Part shown: positions 38,124 through 47,429 of the stretch, piece after piece | Position numbering within the stretch: the stretch's first letter is position 1 | Layout: each line of letters begins with the position of its first letter | NCBI RefSeq assembly: GCF_002165575.1 | Contig: NZ_MXQF01000004.1 | Coordinates: 177,747 to 241,746, forward strand | Length of the DNA stretch: 64,000 nucleotides | Source: Pseudoalteromonas sp. A601 | Lineage (GTDB): Bacteria > Pseudomonadota > Gammaproteobacteria > Enterobacterales > Alteromonadaceae | Direction: 5' to 3' | Notes under the pieces: model-generated | Told to the model about the DNA's origin: nothing | The model's input: the letters and a program-made list of their open reading frames with translations, nothing else | Database searches by the model: none | Program-made: the position numbers and the translations under genes

Positions 38124-40262
38124 ATGTTCAAAACGCCTTTAACCTTGCTAGCTCTAACGGTAAGTACCTCATTATTTGCTGACGAATCAATCAATAAAAA
38201 TCAACTTACAGAAGAGCAAATGGAGCGAGTTGTAGTCTCTGGTAGCCGTATTTTCGAAAGCATAGATGAAGTACCTGCATCCATTACTATAATCAACCAA
38301 AAACAAATTGAAGAGCACTTAAAAGTAAACCCTGAGCTGCAAAGTTTGCTCGCGCAAATGGTACCAGGTCTTGCGCCTGATACGGGCAGCTCAAGTAATA
38401 CAGGGCAATCTTTGCGCGGCCGCGCCCCGCTTGTAATGATTGACGGCGTGCCGCAATCTACCCCGCTGAGAAACGGATCATTAGGGGTAAAAACACTCGA
38501 TCCAAGTGCTATTAGCAGAATAGAAGTCATCAAAGGTGCAACCTCTATTTACGGTAACGGTGCGTCAGGCGGTATCATTAACTACATCACCAAACAGGCT
38601 AGAACAGATGGCAAAGCCCAAGGTGAGATTAGCTTATCAAGCCGCTTTAGCGCAGTAAAATTAGAAGAAAGCGCAGGTGCAAGACTCTCAGCTGCGATAA
38701 ATGGTCGCGCTGACAAATTTAGCTATTTAGTAACAGCGAGCTATGAAGAAAATGGCGTACAACGCGATGCTGACGGTGATATTCTTGGTTTGCAATATGG
38801 TTTATCAGATGCAGTAACGCAAAATTACTTCACCAAGCTTGGCTATGATTTTGATGACGAAAAACAACTACAGTTTAGCTACAACTATTTTAGTTCACAG
38901 CAAAAAACTGACTTAGGTGATGTACCGGGTGATATCAGCTTGGGTGAGAAAACATACGCAATTCACGTCCCACCTGAACTACAAAAGCAAGGGAAACCTC
39001 AAGGCCCAGAAGGGAACGAAAATTTAACCCTAAAGTACACTGATTACGCGTTATTTGAAAACACTCAAATGACCCTAGACTTGTACATGCAAGATATTGA
39101 AAACGTATTTTTCTTCTCCCCCAATCTTGCTAACCCGGATGAAAACTACGATGGCGGCCAATCTATAATTAGTTCAGATAAAAAAGGCGCACGTGCAACA
39201 TTTAATACTCAAGCAGACTTTGACTCAATTGAAGCTTCATTCATTTATGGTATTGATGCATTAAATGATGTGACATCACAACCGCTGGTTGATGGCCGAG
39301 TTTGGGTGCCAAAAATGGATATGAAAAGCATTGCAGGCTTTTTTCAAACCAAATGGGTGATTGCAGATGACTTAATTATTAAAGCAGGCGTTCGTCAGGA
39401 ATCTATCGATTTAACTGTAGATGATTACCGTACTCTCAAGCTATGCAAAACAGCAACACAATGCTCGGTGCCTATTAATGTAAAAGGTGACACCATTGAA
39501 TATGACGCCACCACCTATAACGTGGGTATTAAATATAACCTAAACGAAAAATTCAGCCCATTCTTTAGTTATTCGCAAGGTTCTGATATCTCAGATGTAG
39601 GCCGTTTACTGCGTGCTGCAACAGTGAATGATATAGGCCTTATTCAAACCCAAGCGTCAATAATCGATAACTACGAAATTGGCTTTAACTCTCAATTTGA
39701 AAACCTGCGCATCGAAGTGGCTGCTTATCGGAGTACATCAGAGTTTGGCACTACAAACTCATTTAACGAAGTAACCGGTGTGTATGAACCAGTTCGTGCA
39801 CCACAAGAAATTTGGGGCTATGAAACAGCTGTAAACTACACCGTAACGCCAAGCGTGAAATTACTTGCTACATACAGTTATGTTGAAGGCAAAGACACAG
39901 AAGCCGACACTTATTTAGGCTCAAGACAAATCAGTCCACCAAAAGCAACTGCAAACGTTAACTGGCAACCAAGTAATGACTTGTCAATTACATTAAGCTA
40001 CCTCTATGTCGGTGATAGAAAACGCTTTGAGGCAGGTGATGATGGTAAATATGTTGGCGATCAAGGGCCAATAGAAAGTTACAACGTATTTAACTTAAGT
40101 GGCCAATACCAATTTGCTGCTAATTGGCAAGGGTTTATGGGAATTGAAAATTTATTTAATGAAGACTACTTCCCTGCCCGAGCACAATCGTATACTTATG
40201 GCGGCTACAACATTAAAGGCCTTGGTACAACTGCAACCCTGGGTGTTAAATACCAATTTTAA
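38124..40262 (+). CDS. TonB-dependent siderophore-type receptor
   Basis: A 712-residue outer-membrane receptor of typical siderophore-receptor length. Signal peptide (to about residue 19, TSLFADES), TonB-box-like MERVVVSGSR, plug with LRGRAPLVMIDGVPQ and IEVIKGATSIYGNGASGGIINYIT, barrel ending FNEDYFPARAQSYTYG then LGVKYQF. The position between a PepSY protein and bacterioferritins supports ferric-siderophore import. The exact ligand (hydroxamate or catecholate) is not readable. Likely iron-repressed. Confidence 0.9.
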   Translation: MFKTPLTLLALTVSTSLFADESINKNQLTEEQMERVVVSGSRIFESIDEVPASITIINQKQIEEHLKVNPELQSLLAQMVPGLAPDTGSSSNTGQSLRGRAPLVMIDGVPQSTPLRNGSLGVKTLDPSAISRIEVIKGATSIYGNGASGGIINYITKQARTDGKAQGEISLSSRFSAVKLEESAGARLSAAINGRADKFSYLVTASYEENGVQRDADGDILGLQYGLSDAVTQNYFTKLGYDFDDEKQLQFSYNYFSSQQKTDLGDVPGDISLGEKTYAIHVPPELQKQGKPQGPEGNENLTLKYTDYALFENTQMTLDLYMQDIENVFFFSPNLANPDENYDGGQSIISSDKKGARATFNTQADFDSIEASFIYGIDALNDVTSQPLVDGRVWVPKMDMKSIAGFFQTKWVIADDLIIKAGVRQESIDLTVDDYRTLKLCKTATQCSVPINVKGDTIEYDATTYNVGIKYNLNEKFSPFFSYSQGSDISDVGRLLRAATVNDIGLIQTQASIIDNYEIGFNSQFENLRIEVAAYRSTSEFGTTNSFNEVTGVYEPVRAPQEIWGYETAVNYTVTPSVKLLATYSYVEGKDTEADTYLGSRQISPPKATANVNWQPSNDLSITLSYLYVGDRKRFEAGDDGKYVGDQGPIESYNVFNLSGQYQFAANWQGFMGIENLFNEDYFPARAQSYTYGGYNIKGLGTTATLGVKYQF

Positions 40263-40273
40263 ATACTATGCAA

Positions 40274-40312
40274 CTCGTTCATTGCCCTGCGCAATGAACG
40301 AGACCTTTCTTA
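40274..40312 (+). terminator. Probable terminator after the siderophore receptor
   Basis: A 12-bp perfect stem (ctcgttcattgc / gcaatgaacgag), 5-nt loop, followed by acctttctt, a weak T-tract. Confidence 0.6.
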
Positions 40313-40494
40313 GCATTTCAACTTAAACCTTGTACCACAAATATAAATAACAATCTGTTCATAAAGCAACCAACAATGCAAACTTAAACGAGAATCACAA
40401 TCAATAATAACCATCTGATTTATAAAGGAAAAACTTGCAATTACGGATTTATATACTACACTAGCGACATTGAGTTTTATAAAAGGCCACCGTT

Positions 40495-40968
40495 ATGAAA
40501 GGTAATCAAAAAGTTATCGACAGCTTTAATAAGTTGTTAGCCAATGAACTTGCTGCAATTGATCAGTATTTCATCCACTCTCGCATGTATGATGATTGGG
40601 GTTTAGATAAACTTTATGTTCGCTTAAATCATGAAATGGAAGAAGAAAAAGATCACGCTGATTGGCTGATCAAACGCATTTTATTCCTCGAAGGTGTACC
40701 AAACATGACTAAACGCCGCGACCTAATTATTGGTCACGACGTAAAAAGCATGATGCAAAACGATTTAACACTTGAGCTAGAAGTTGTTGAGTGTGTTAAA
40801 GAAGTTATTGCAGTATGTGAACAAGAAAAAGATTATCAATCACGTGAAATTCTTGAAAAGCTGTTATTTGATACAGAAGAAGATCATGTTTATTGGTTAG
40901 AGCAACAACTTGGCCTAATCGATAAAATTGGTAGCCAAAACTATCATCAATCACAAATGGGTGAATAG
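40495..40968 (+). CDS. bfr: Bacterioferritin subunit with ferroxidase centre but no haem ligand
   Basis: A 157-residue bacterioferritin subunit. All di-iron ligands are kept: Glu18 (ANELAA), Glu51 and His54 (EEEKDHAD), Glu94 (LTLELEV) and the Glu128-x-x-His131 pair (EEDHVYWL). The haem-binding Met normally at position 52 is Lys here. It should oxidise Fe(II) and build the mineral core, with haem supplied by the second subunit encoded 10 bp downstream. Cytoplasmic 24-mer expected. Confidence 0.93.
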   Translation: MKGNQKVIDSFNKLLANELAAIDQYFIHSRMYDDWGLDKLYVRLNHEMEEEKDHADWLIKRILFLEGVPNMTKRRDLIIGHDVKSMMQNDLTLELEVVECVKEVIAVCEQEKDYQSREILEKLLFDTEEDHVYWLEQQLGLIDKIGSQNYHQSQMGE

Positions 40969-40978
40969 GAGCTAAAGC

Positions 40979-41443
40979 ATGAAAGGCGATAAAGACGTTA
41001 TAGCAGCACTAAATAAAGTTTTAGCGAATGAATTAGTTGGTATCAACCAATACTTTTTACATGCACGTATGTTTAAAGATTTTGGTTTTAGTGTTTTAGA
41101 TAAGGCCGACTACAAAGTATCAATCCAAAAAATGAAAAACGCCGACCGTTTAATTGAGCGTATTTTATTTTTAGAAGGCTTACCTAACCTTCAAGATCTT
41201 GGTCGTTTACGCATTGGTGAAAACAGCGAAGAAATGATTAATGCAAATATGAGTTTTGAGCTAGACACGCTTGATGATTTAAAAGATGCAATCAAACTTG
41301 CCGAAAGCAAAAAAGATTATATTAGCCGTGAAGCGCTAGACAACATTTTAAACGAGCAAGAAGAACAAATTGATTGGCTTGAAACACAGCAGTTGCTAAT
41401 TAAGAGCACAGGTATTGAAAACTACCTTCAATCACAAATGTAA
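40979..41443 (+). CDS. bfr: Bacterioferritin subunit with haem ligand but degenerate ferroxidase centre
   Basis: A 154-residue bacterioferritin subunit, complementary to its neighbour. Met52 (QKMKNAD), the axial haem ligand, is present. Di-iron ligands are lost at 51 (Lys for Glu), 54 (Asn for His) and the last His (EEQI instead of ExxH); Glu18 and Glu94 remain. It should carry haem for electron transfer out of the core through Bfd rather than oxidise iron. It follows the first subunit by 10 bp in one operon with an aggagc ribosome site. Similar paired subunits are known in Neisseria and Magnetospirillum. Confidence 0.93.
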   Translation: MKGDKDVIAALNKVLANELVGINQYFLHARMFKDFGFSVLDKADYKVSIQKMKNADRLIERILFLEGLPNLQDLGRLRIGENSEEMINANMSFELDTLDDLKDAIKLAESKKDYISREALDNILNEQEEQIDWLETQQLLIKSTGIENYLQSQM

Positions 41444-41460
41444 CTTTTCGTTATTACTAA

Positions 41461-41487
41461 AAAAGCAGCCTAGGCTGCTTTTTTTTA
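41461..41487. terminator. Bidirectional terminator between bfr and bfd
   Basis: A 10-bp stem aaaagcagcc / ggctgctttt with a TA loop and T-runs on both strands, between the convergent bfr operon and bfd. Confidence 0.9.
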
Positions 41488-41523
41488 TGCGTTATTTTTT
41501 CAAAGAAAGCTCAAACAACAACT

Positions 41524-41718
41524 TTAAGCAACTTGATCTGTAATATCCGCAATTTCAATAAGTTTACGATTGAGGATCTTTTTAGTACAGCAGCAGCACT
41601 TGCCACACTGACTTCCGACTTTCAGCTCTTTACTCAGCTCACGCATCGTAGTTGCACCTTCGTCAATTGTTTGTTCAATTTTTTTATCTGTCACACCGTG
41701 ACATAAACAGATATACAT
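41524..41718 (-). CDS. bfd: Bacterioferritin-associated ferredoxin
   Basis: A 64-residue [2Fe-2S] protein that reduces bacterioferritin haem to release iron. Cluster cysteines Cys4 and Cys6 (MYICLCHG) and Cys38 and Cys41 (SQCGKC) match Bfd spacing, followed by an unusual extra CCC run (GKCCCCTKK). Convergent with the bfr pair, so it may be transcribed separately, as is usual because bfd is needed under iron starvation. Confidence 0.93.
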   Translation of the reverse strand: MYICLCHGVTDKKIEQTIDEGATTMRELSKELKVGSQCGKCCCCTKKILNRKLIEIADITDQVA

Positions 41719-42066
41719 AAATGAAAAACACTCTCAATTAGATTTGAGCTTGTATATTAATCTAAACGTAAACAGTTCGCAATTGATTATTGCATAAAAC
41801 TGAGAATTATTTTTATTTGTGGCCAAGACCACTTAAATTGAGAATTCGCGGCAGCTTTAGAATTGTCTAAATTTAAGTAAGATTAGTTTTAGGTAAATTA
41901 CTTTGTGAATTGATAAATTGCTCCCATAAAGGCTTTAAAAGCCTTTATGATTAAATATGGGATTTATAAAAATGTTTCTATTTCGATTTGTGGCAATTGC
42001 GGACACTCATAACCTTAGTCACTTGTTAGGTGTGGACTTCCCAGCTTTCACTAGACAGCTTTTTAC
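41719..42066. other. Non-coding region holding repeat copy 1
   Basis: Promoter region of bfd, then the first copy of the long direct repeat (about 41819-41995). A plus-strand open frame at 41957-42163 is antisense to the small membrane gene and is not taken as real. Confidence 0.5.
41819..41995 (+). repeat. Structured dispersed repeat, copy 1 (direct)
   Basis: About 175 bp closely matching 50299-50476 in the same orientation. Shared parts include gtgg...ccac at the start, aattgtctaaatttaagt, aagattag-tttaggtaaat, a hairpin ataaaggct / agcctttat, and atatgggatttataaaaatg. It lies outside the four-gene operon on its downstream side. Confidence 0.85.
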
Positions 42067-42237
42067 TCAATGTTCTTCTAAAACAACTAAAAGCAAAGTT
42101 GCAATTGGTCCTATAAATAAAGAGATTAAAAACCAAACTAACCCCCTCCTATTTTTACTTTGAGCTAAACCAGCATTTAATAAAGCTAAGGTACCAACCC
42201 CCGCAAAAAATTGACCACCTTCATTAATGTAATTCAT
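42067..42237 (-). CDS. Small membrane protein, 56 residues
   Basis: Open frame with a good aggag ribosome site about 10 bp before the ATG. It encodes an N-terminal segment NYINEGGQFFAGVGTL, then LAQSKNRRGLVWFLIS followed by hydrophobic LFIGPIATLLLVVL. The pattern 'A-x-x-K-x-R-x-G-x-x-W-F-x-x-S-x-x-x-G-P-I-A' is common in small bacterial membrane proteins of the PLDc_N-like or phage-associated type. Function unknown. It lies between repeat copy 1 and the lipoprotein operon, so within the repeat-bracketed segment. Confidence 0.6.
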   Translation of the reverse strand: MNYINEGGQFFAGVGTLALLNAGLAQSKNRRGLVWFLISLFIGPIATLLLVVLEEH

Positions 42238-42599
42238 TTAAAATATTCTCCTGAATAAAAGGCTTAATTAAAATAATTGAAACTGCTACCGAGCCTGTAG
42301 ATTAACTCGTTTTAAATTTATTTTTGATGATGAATCAAACATAGCCGAGTAGCTATTTTGGTTCAATCGATAACTGACTTTAACCTAAAATTTAAAAAGG
42401 GCTTCACCATTTTAATGCTACCTGTGACCGTAATATTGCGCTTTTCATCTCAGAAAAGCGGCTCTATACAACCCAAATAAAAAAGACAGGCATATTTTCT
42501 TCATGTAAGTTAGAAGCTCAACTTTCTCTAGATGACCTACAACTCTTTCACGTACCAAGCCCAAATATATTGGGCTTGGTTGATTATTAAAAAATTAAT
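42238..42599. other. AT-rich spacer in the repeat-bracketed segment
   Basis: No gene found. Includes the promoter of the small membrane gene and, at 42554-42580, an 11-bp perfect hairpin (accaagcccaa / ttgggcttggt) 20 bp past the stop of the minus-strand operon, probably its transcription end although no T-run follows. Confidence 0.5.
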
Positions 42600-43565
42600 C
42601 TAAAGGTTTTGTTTAATTTTTTGCAAATCCTCAATCCTTTCCTGAATAACTATAAGTGACTTATCAAAATTATCTATTTCACTTTGTGTTAAGCCAGGTT
42701 TCATTTTCATTACTCGTACTTTATTTAAATATATATTAGCTCTAGATATATCTGCAGTTATGAATTGAAAGGGTGTTATACGCCCCGATTGAGCGTATTT
42801 TTCTTCATCTATCTCGCTAGCTATATAATCTTTTATATTCATTTTTGACTTAGTAAATGAAGTAGGATCAAAAGTATAATTAATACCTCCTAGGTCATAT
42901 TCTCTTATATAACTTACAAGCTCAGGAGAACCTTTAGTTAAAGCTAAATTCATCAATTGATCGTAATGTTCAGGCCCAACACCGGACTCATCAACCCACC
43001 TTTGTATGATACGTTCATCCTTTATTTTAGCCAGTTTTCTCAACCAAGTATTGCTGGTATCTATCGCTGCTCCTAAATCCATAAACTCTGAAAACTCATC
43101 GTAGCTAACTTGATCATAAGGTATTAAAGCAACATATAGAGGCGTATAATATGTCGCCTTATTGTTTCCGTTGTTGCCTTTTAGGGATTCATTAATACCT
43201 AAAGTGCCATTTTTTATTAGTTCCAGTAAAATTTTTGTGGTATGAGCATAATATCGCTCCTCAATTAAGAGTTTAATCACTATTTCATTGGCTGTGAGGT
43301 TCGATAGGCTTTCAACTAGGTCCTGGAGATCTTCTGAAGCACTTTCTGTAATTGAATTATTCTCTGTTAAATTATTGCCAACACTTTTTATATCTGTTGG
43401 CTCATCACTGTCAGGAATAGCATTATAAACATCAGACGAAGCAGGTTTTTGCTCAACGATATCTTTTGTTTTTGTGTTTTCTTTACCATCAAAAAAAACA
43501 AACCAGCTTGTAATAACTAACAAACAACACAAAAAAAATAATATTATAAACTTTTTTTCTTTCAT
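42600..43565 (-). CDS. Membrane-anchored hypothetical protein, last gene of the lipoprotein operon
   Basis: A 321-residue protein with one N-terminal membrane anchor (IILFFLCCLLVITSWFVFF), a low-complexity Ser/Asp/Asn linker to about residue 85, then a helical domain with ankyrin-like turns (LIKNGTLGINESL, ATYYTPLYVALIPYD, MDLGAAIDTSN) and a C-terminal coiled coil (IDNFDKSLIVIQERIEDLQKI cannot be counted as more than one helix). I do not recognise it. Base composition is more AT-rich than the core genes. It sits behind the di-heme peroxidase gene and is probably cotranscribed. Confidence 0.65.
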   Translation of the reverse strand: MKEKKFIILFFLCCLLVITSWFVFFDGKENTKTKDIVEQKPASSDVYNAIPDSDEPTDIKSVGNNLTENNSITESASEDLQDLVESLSNLTANEIVIKLLIEERYYAHTTKILLELIKNGTLGINESLKGNNGNNKATYYTPLYVALIPYDQVSYDEFSEFMDLGAAIDTSNTWLRKLAKIKDERIIQRWVDESGVGPEHYDQLMNLALTKGSPELVSYIREYDLGGINYTFDPTSFTKSKMNIKDYIASEIDEEKYAQSGRITPFQFITADISRANIYLNKVRVMKMKPGLTQSEIDNFDKSLIVIQERIEDLQKIKQNL

Positions 43566-43580
43566 AAATTAAACTCTCTG

Positions 43581-43742
43581 TTAGCACGCATCAAATAAGA
43601 CATATTCGTATATACCTTGCACAGGGTATTCATCAATAAAATCACAAGCGTTATCATGATCCTCAATAATCCCATCATACACCCCTACGTAGTTACCTGT
43701 TGAGCTTACAAAATCTCTAAAAATGAAATCAACGCTGATCGT
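43581..43742 (-). pseudogene. Possible gene remnant between peroxidase and anchored protein
   Basis: A reading frame without a usable ATG runs through the 140-bp gap and into the end of the peroxidase gene. Its translation looks protein-like (TGNYVGVYDGIIEDHDNA, FIDEYPVQGIYEYVLFDAC) and ends in a TAA at 43581. It may be the 3' end of a lost gene. A second frame here gives a short hydrophobic ORF whose TGA overlaps the ATG of the next gene; it looks less protein-like. Confidence 0.3.
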
Positions 43743-44767
43743 TCAGCCCTGCTCAATTCCAGCTTATGTAATAGCTCAGTGGTTTCAGGGAAGTGTGGAT
43801 CATCTTTATATTCACCTCTGGGCTTCGGTCTCGCTCCACCAGCATTATAAAAATTAACAATGCCACCTAAACTACTAAATAACCCATTGTGCATCCACGG
43901 TTTCGATTGCTCTAGACCAAGTAATGAAGGAGTTCTAAATTTACCTTTATCTTGCGGATCTGCTGTGGCATCAAAACGCCCTAAATCTTGTAACCTACGA
44001 CCGTAAAAATGTAACCCAGTAATATGAAACTCATTGTCACTTAGCAACGCACCTTCATGGCAGGTCATACATTTAGCTTTTGTTCTAAATATATGTAAAC
44101 CTTCAATTTGCTGATCCGTTAGCAGTTTAATTGCCTTTTTTGGGTTATTTTGCATTTCGTTAATAAACTGAGTAAATAAGCTATTTGGCGCTTCAAATGT
44201 TCGCTCAAATGCCACAATAGCCTGAGCCATTTGCTGCTTATTTAGCGTCTCAGTTTGAAAAGCACCTTGAATAAAATAGCGATAGTCGTTGGCTAAGTTG
44301 ACCCTCTCCACCGCTAAATCAGGGTTTAAATCCATCTCAAGAGGATTTTCAATAGGCATTAAAGCTTGTTGTTCTGCATTGACAGCACGCCCATCCCAAA
44401 AAAAGCTTTGCCAATGATCAATACCAAAAATAGCTTGCGTATTACGCGTTCCAGCTAGCCCATCAATACCAATTGCTACTTTTCGTCTGTCAGTAAAGCC
44501 AAGACGATTTTCGTGACACATAGCACAACTTACCGTTTTATCACGAGATAAACGTTTATCATTAAATAGCTTTTCGCCTAATTTAATCAGCGCTGATGAT
44601 GCATCTGGCGCAATATTTTTAAGTGGTTGTAATGGAGCTGCTATTTGGTTATCTGCTGTTTTACGCAGTGGCCATTCACTTTGTGGTTGGCCATATTGCT
44701 CACGTAAATCACTCATTGCTGTGGTGTTAAAGCAAATAAGCAATAATAAAAAGGTATACTTATTCAT
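43706..44767 (-). CDS. Di-heme cytochrome c peroxidase / MauG family protein
   Basis: A 353-residue periplasmic protein with signal peptide (to about residue 18, NTTAMSD). Two c-type haem motifs are present: CAMCH near residue 80 and CMTCH near 230. Also RTPSLLGLEQSKPWMHNGLFSSL, where the Met-His-x-Gly segment matches the second-haem region of the bacterial CcpA/MauG family. It could reduce peroxide or carry out a high-valent oxidation on a partner protein, as MauG and MbnH do. The ATG lies 8 bp inside the end of the upstream receptor gene, so the two are tightly coupled. Confidence 0.9.
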   Translation of the reverse strand: MNKYTFLLLLICFNTTAMSDLREQYGQPQSEWPLRKTADNQIAAPLQPLKNIAPDASSALIKLGEKLFNDKRLSRDKTVSCAMCHENRLGFTDRRKVAIGIDGLAGTRNTQAIFGIDHWQSFFWDGRAVNAEQQALMPIENPLEMDLNPDLAVERVNLANDYRYFIQGAFQTETLNKQQMAQAIVAFERTFEAPNSLFTQFINEMQNNPKKAIKLLTDQQIEGLHIFRTKAKCMTCHEGALLSDNEFHITGLHFYGRRLQDLGRFDATADPQDKGKFRTPSLLGLEQSKPWMHNGLFSSLGGIVNFYNAGGARPKPRGEYKDDPHFPETTELLHKLELSRAERSALISFLEIL

Positions 44768-47414
44768 AGTTGTAACTTAACCCCAACCAAAACATACGGC
44801 CAGGTTCAATACCTGTATCCCCTTCAATAATTGAATGAGTTCTAATGTTAAGTAAGTTACTTATATCTAAACTAACTTCAATGAACTGAGAGCAGCTTAA
44901 TTTATATTCCCAACGAGCATTTAAAGCTAACATAATCCTAGATTCAAATTTATAATCTTTATAAACGGGTACATACACACCGACTACTTCACAGTTTTCG
45001 CATTCTTTCCCTACACTAATTTGTTTAAATGAATCAGAGAGTTGAGCTGTTTTGTAACTCCCACTATAAATCGCAGTTAAGCCCGTAGAGAAGTTATCTG
45101 TCCAATCAGTATTCCAACCCACATTTCCACTAACAGGCCGTGCAAAATTAGTTTTAATTGTATTGAGTTCAGAAAGGCTGAGTAATTGATCGTTATAATA
45201 CACAAGCGATTCAACAGGTGTGTTATCCGCTGTTGCTGTATAGTCTGTATTTGATTCCTTGTTTTGACTATAGCTGGCATTTGCCCAAAATGAATGGTCA
45301 CCAAATTTAGCATCCCATGCTATTGAATATCGCTCGCTACTGCCAACCCCTTCATTATTCACGGTGATATATTCATACCCATCATTCTCAAGGTCTGTTT
45401 CTTCATTTCTGGCTAACTGCTTACGCTTAAAACGTTTTACATATTTAAGCGATAAATTACCAAATTTTTGAGTTGCATGACGTATACCTAAAGCCATCTC
45501 ATCATCAAAAGGGGTGTCTATATCATCATAACGATACCGATAATTACCTGTATACGAAGAAGGTAGCCAAGCTTGTAAAGCACCTGCATTAATTGGTCGA
45601 TATTCTCGATAAGCAAATTTTTGTTGCTCTTTGATTTTATAAGCTAAAAGTCCAGCATCATAATAGCGATTTAAGCCAGCGGTAAGTAAAGTATTACTAT
45701 CATTAAAAATATCATAGCCCATTGATACTCTAGGGGCTATATTGTGATTTTTAAAAAAGTCATCATAATCGTATCGAACTCCTAAATGAAATTCAAACTG
45801 TTGCCAATTTACAACATCAGTCGCATAAATTGATGCTTTATTTAAGCTCACATTGATACTTTCTTGTGGCGTAACTTGCCGAGAGTTGAAATATTGCGCC
45901 GTTGTTTCTACATTATTTGCATAAGCAATTAGGTGATCTGGGTTATTAAAATTAATCTCCCCTCCTAATTGCTGTGCAAGCGTATCGAGATCAACAAAGT
46001 AACTTTGTTCAACACAATCCAACGTATAACCACTGCAATTAAGCGTACTTGAGGTAGATGAATACTGTATTGGGGAGTCATACTTGTAATAATCCTGAGC
46101 CCGAACACGCTCAACATTTTGATGATTTAGCTCCGCTCCAATACGTATTTGATGGTCAGCATTAGCAAGCTTAATGTTATTAAAAGATAAACTATTACGC
46201 CAATTAACCGTTGTTTGTGTGTTATTTAAATTGCCGTAGCCACCAAACTCTGAAGTAGGAACGCCATCAACATTATTATTTGCAAGCTGCCCCCATTCCT
46301 TTCCTTTTGCTTGTTGCCAAATATAATAATGTGGTGGAGCAGTCCGGTTGTTATCACTTTGGCTGGCATTTAATTCACTTCGCCAATAGCCTAGCGTTGT
46401 CTCTTCTGCCAAATTCACTATAAAACCAAGATTCCCCCCTTCAACTTGGTACTCACTCGCTAAAACATCTTTTAAAAATGACTGAGATTCATAGGGTGCG
46501 TACAATACGCTTAAATCGAGTTTATCTACCCAACCATTACGATAACTGTATTTGAGTAAGCCGTTAATATTTTCTCTGTGCGTTGTTTTCATTTGAGACA
46601 GTGAAATATCAGATATATCACTGTTTAAATAGCTAATATTTAATAATAGTGCATGATTATCGTTAAAGCGTTTTTGTAGCATTAAATCGATATTGGTTTT
46701 TTCATAGACGGGAGCTTCTATAGGGTCGGCTTGAATTTCAGAGTTATCTTCGGCATCTTCATCAGTGATAATATGATATTGCCCCCAATCACTTTTATTT
46801 CCTCTAATGCCTAAGCTCACACGGCTGTCCGTTGCAAATGCAGAAATAGTTTCCGCATCAACTACACCACCCGAAAAGTCACCATAATCCGCAGGAATAT
46901 TGTGATCATATACAGTGATAGACTCTACAATTTGACTATTAACGTTCATACTTTGCACACCGCCATACACATCATTCTCAGATGCGGTGATTCGGCTTGC
47001 GCTTGCTGGATCTAGGCGATTATTATAATTCATGCCATCAATCATAAACCCTGTTTGCCAAGGTTTTGCACCCGAAATGCTAATTTCAGGAGCTGTGATC
47101 TCAGTTAAACTTTCAATAGAGTAACTATCTTCACTGAGTAAAACACCCGGCAGTAACGCAATAAGTTCATTAATATCGCCATTGCCTTTAGGGGTAGAAT
47201 CAATAAAGTTACGATCTAAATAAGCACGACCAATAACCTCAGGGACTTCAATACCTACATATTGCCCTTTTACGGTGATACGCTCTATCTCTTGGGTTAT
47301 ACATGGTTCTTTTTCGCATTGCTGCTTTGTTGTTTGCTCTTTTACTTCTTCATTAGCGATTGCTTTTTCGCAAAGTAAAAATAGCAAACACGCTATAAAT
47401 AAGCGCGTTTGCAT
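44760..47414 (-). CDS. TonB-dependent receptor, lipoprotein-peroxidase operon
   Basis: An 884-residue outer-membrane receptor. Signal peptide (to about residue 20, EKAIANEE), then a short segment with a Cys pair (QCEKEPC), TonB-box-like IERITVKGQYV, plug (INELIALLPGVLLSEDS, ISGAKPWQTGFMIDGMNYNN, ESITVYDHNIPADYGDFSGG) and a barrel ending in LGLSYNYE. The ADYGDFSGGVV plug motif resembles Oar/CarA-like receptors for large ligands or proteins. It starts 15 bp after the lipoprotein gene and overlaps the peroxidase gene, so all act together. Confidence 0.88.
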   Translation of the reverse strand: MQTRLFIACLLFLLCEKAIANEEVKEQTTKQQCEKEPCITQEIERITVKGQYVGIEVPEVIGRAYLDRNFIDSTPKGNGDINELIALLPGVLLSEDSYSIESLTEITAPEISISGAKPWQTGFMIDGMNYNNRLDPASASRITASENDVYGGVQSMNVNSQIVESITVYDHNIPADYGDFSGGVVDAETISAFATDSRVSLGIRGNKSDWGQYHIITDEDAEDNSEIQADPIEAPVYEKTNIDLMLQKRFNDNHALLLNISYLNSDISDISLSQMKTTHRENINGLLKYSYRNGWVDKLDLSVLYAPYESQSFLKDVLASEYQVEGGNLGFIVNLAEETTLGYWRSELNASQSDNNRTAPPHYYIWQQAKGKEWGQLANNNVDGVPTSEFGGYGNLNNTQTTVNWRNSLSFNNIKLANADHQIRIGAELNHQNVERVRAQDYYKYDSPIQYSSTSSTLNCSGYTLDCVEQSYFVDLDTLAQQLGGEINFNNPDHLIAYANNVETTAQYFNSRQVTPQESINVSLNKASIYATDVVNWQQFEFHLGVRYDYDDFFKNHNIAPRVSMGYDIFNDSNTLLTAGLNRYYDAGLLAYKIKEQQKFAYREYRPINAGALQAWLPSSYTGNYRYRYDDIDTPFDDEMALGIRHATQKFGNLSLKYVKRFKRKQLARNEETDLENDGYEYITVNNEGVGSSERYSIAWDAKFGDHSFWANASYSQNKESNTDYTATADNTPVESLVYYNDQLLSLSELNTIKTNFARPVSGNVGWNTDWTDNFSTGLTAIYSGSYKTAQLSDSFKQISVGKECENCEVVGVYVPVYKDYKFESRIMLALNARWEYKLSCSQFIEVSLDISNLLNIRTHSIIEGDTGIEPGRMFWLGLSYNYE

Positions 47415-47429
47415 AGTTTTAACTCCTAA

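Noticed and set aside
40400..40440. Possible Fur site before the bacterioferritin operon
   Set aside because: Only scattered A/T matches; no half-site comparable to the two reported candidates.
41957..42163. Plus-strand 68-codon frame starting in repeat copy 1
   Set aside because: It is antisense to the better supported 56-residue membrane protein, and the equivalent frame in repeat copy 2 diverges at once.
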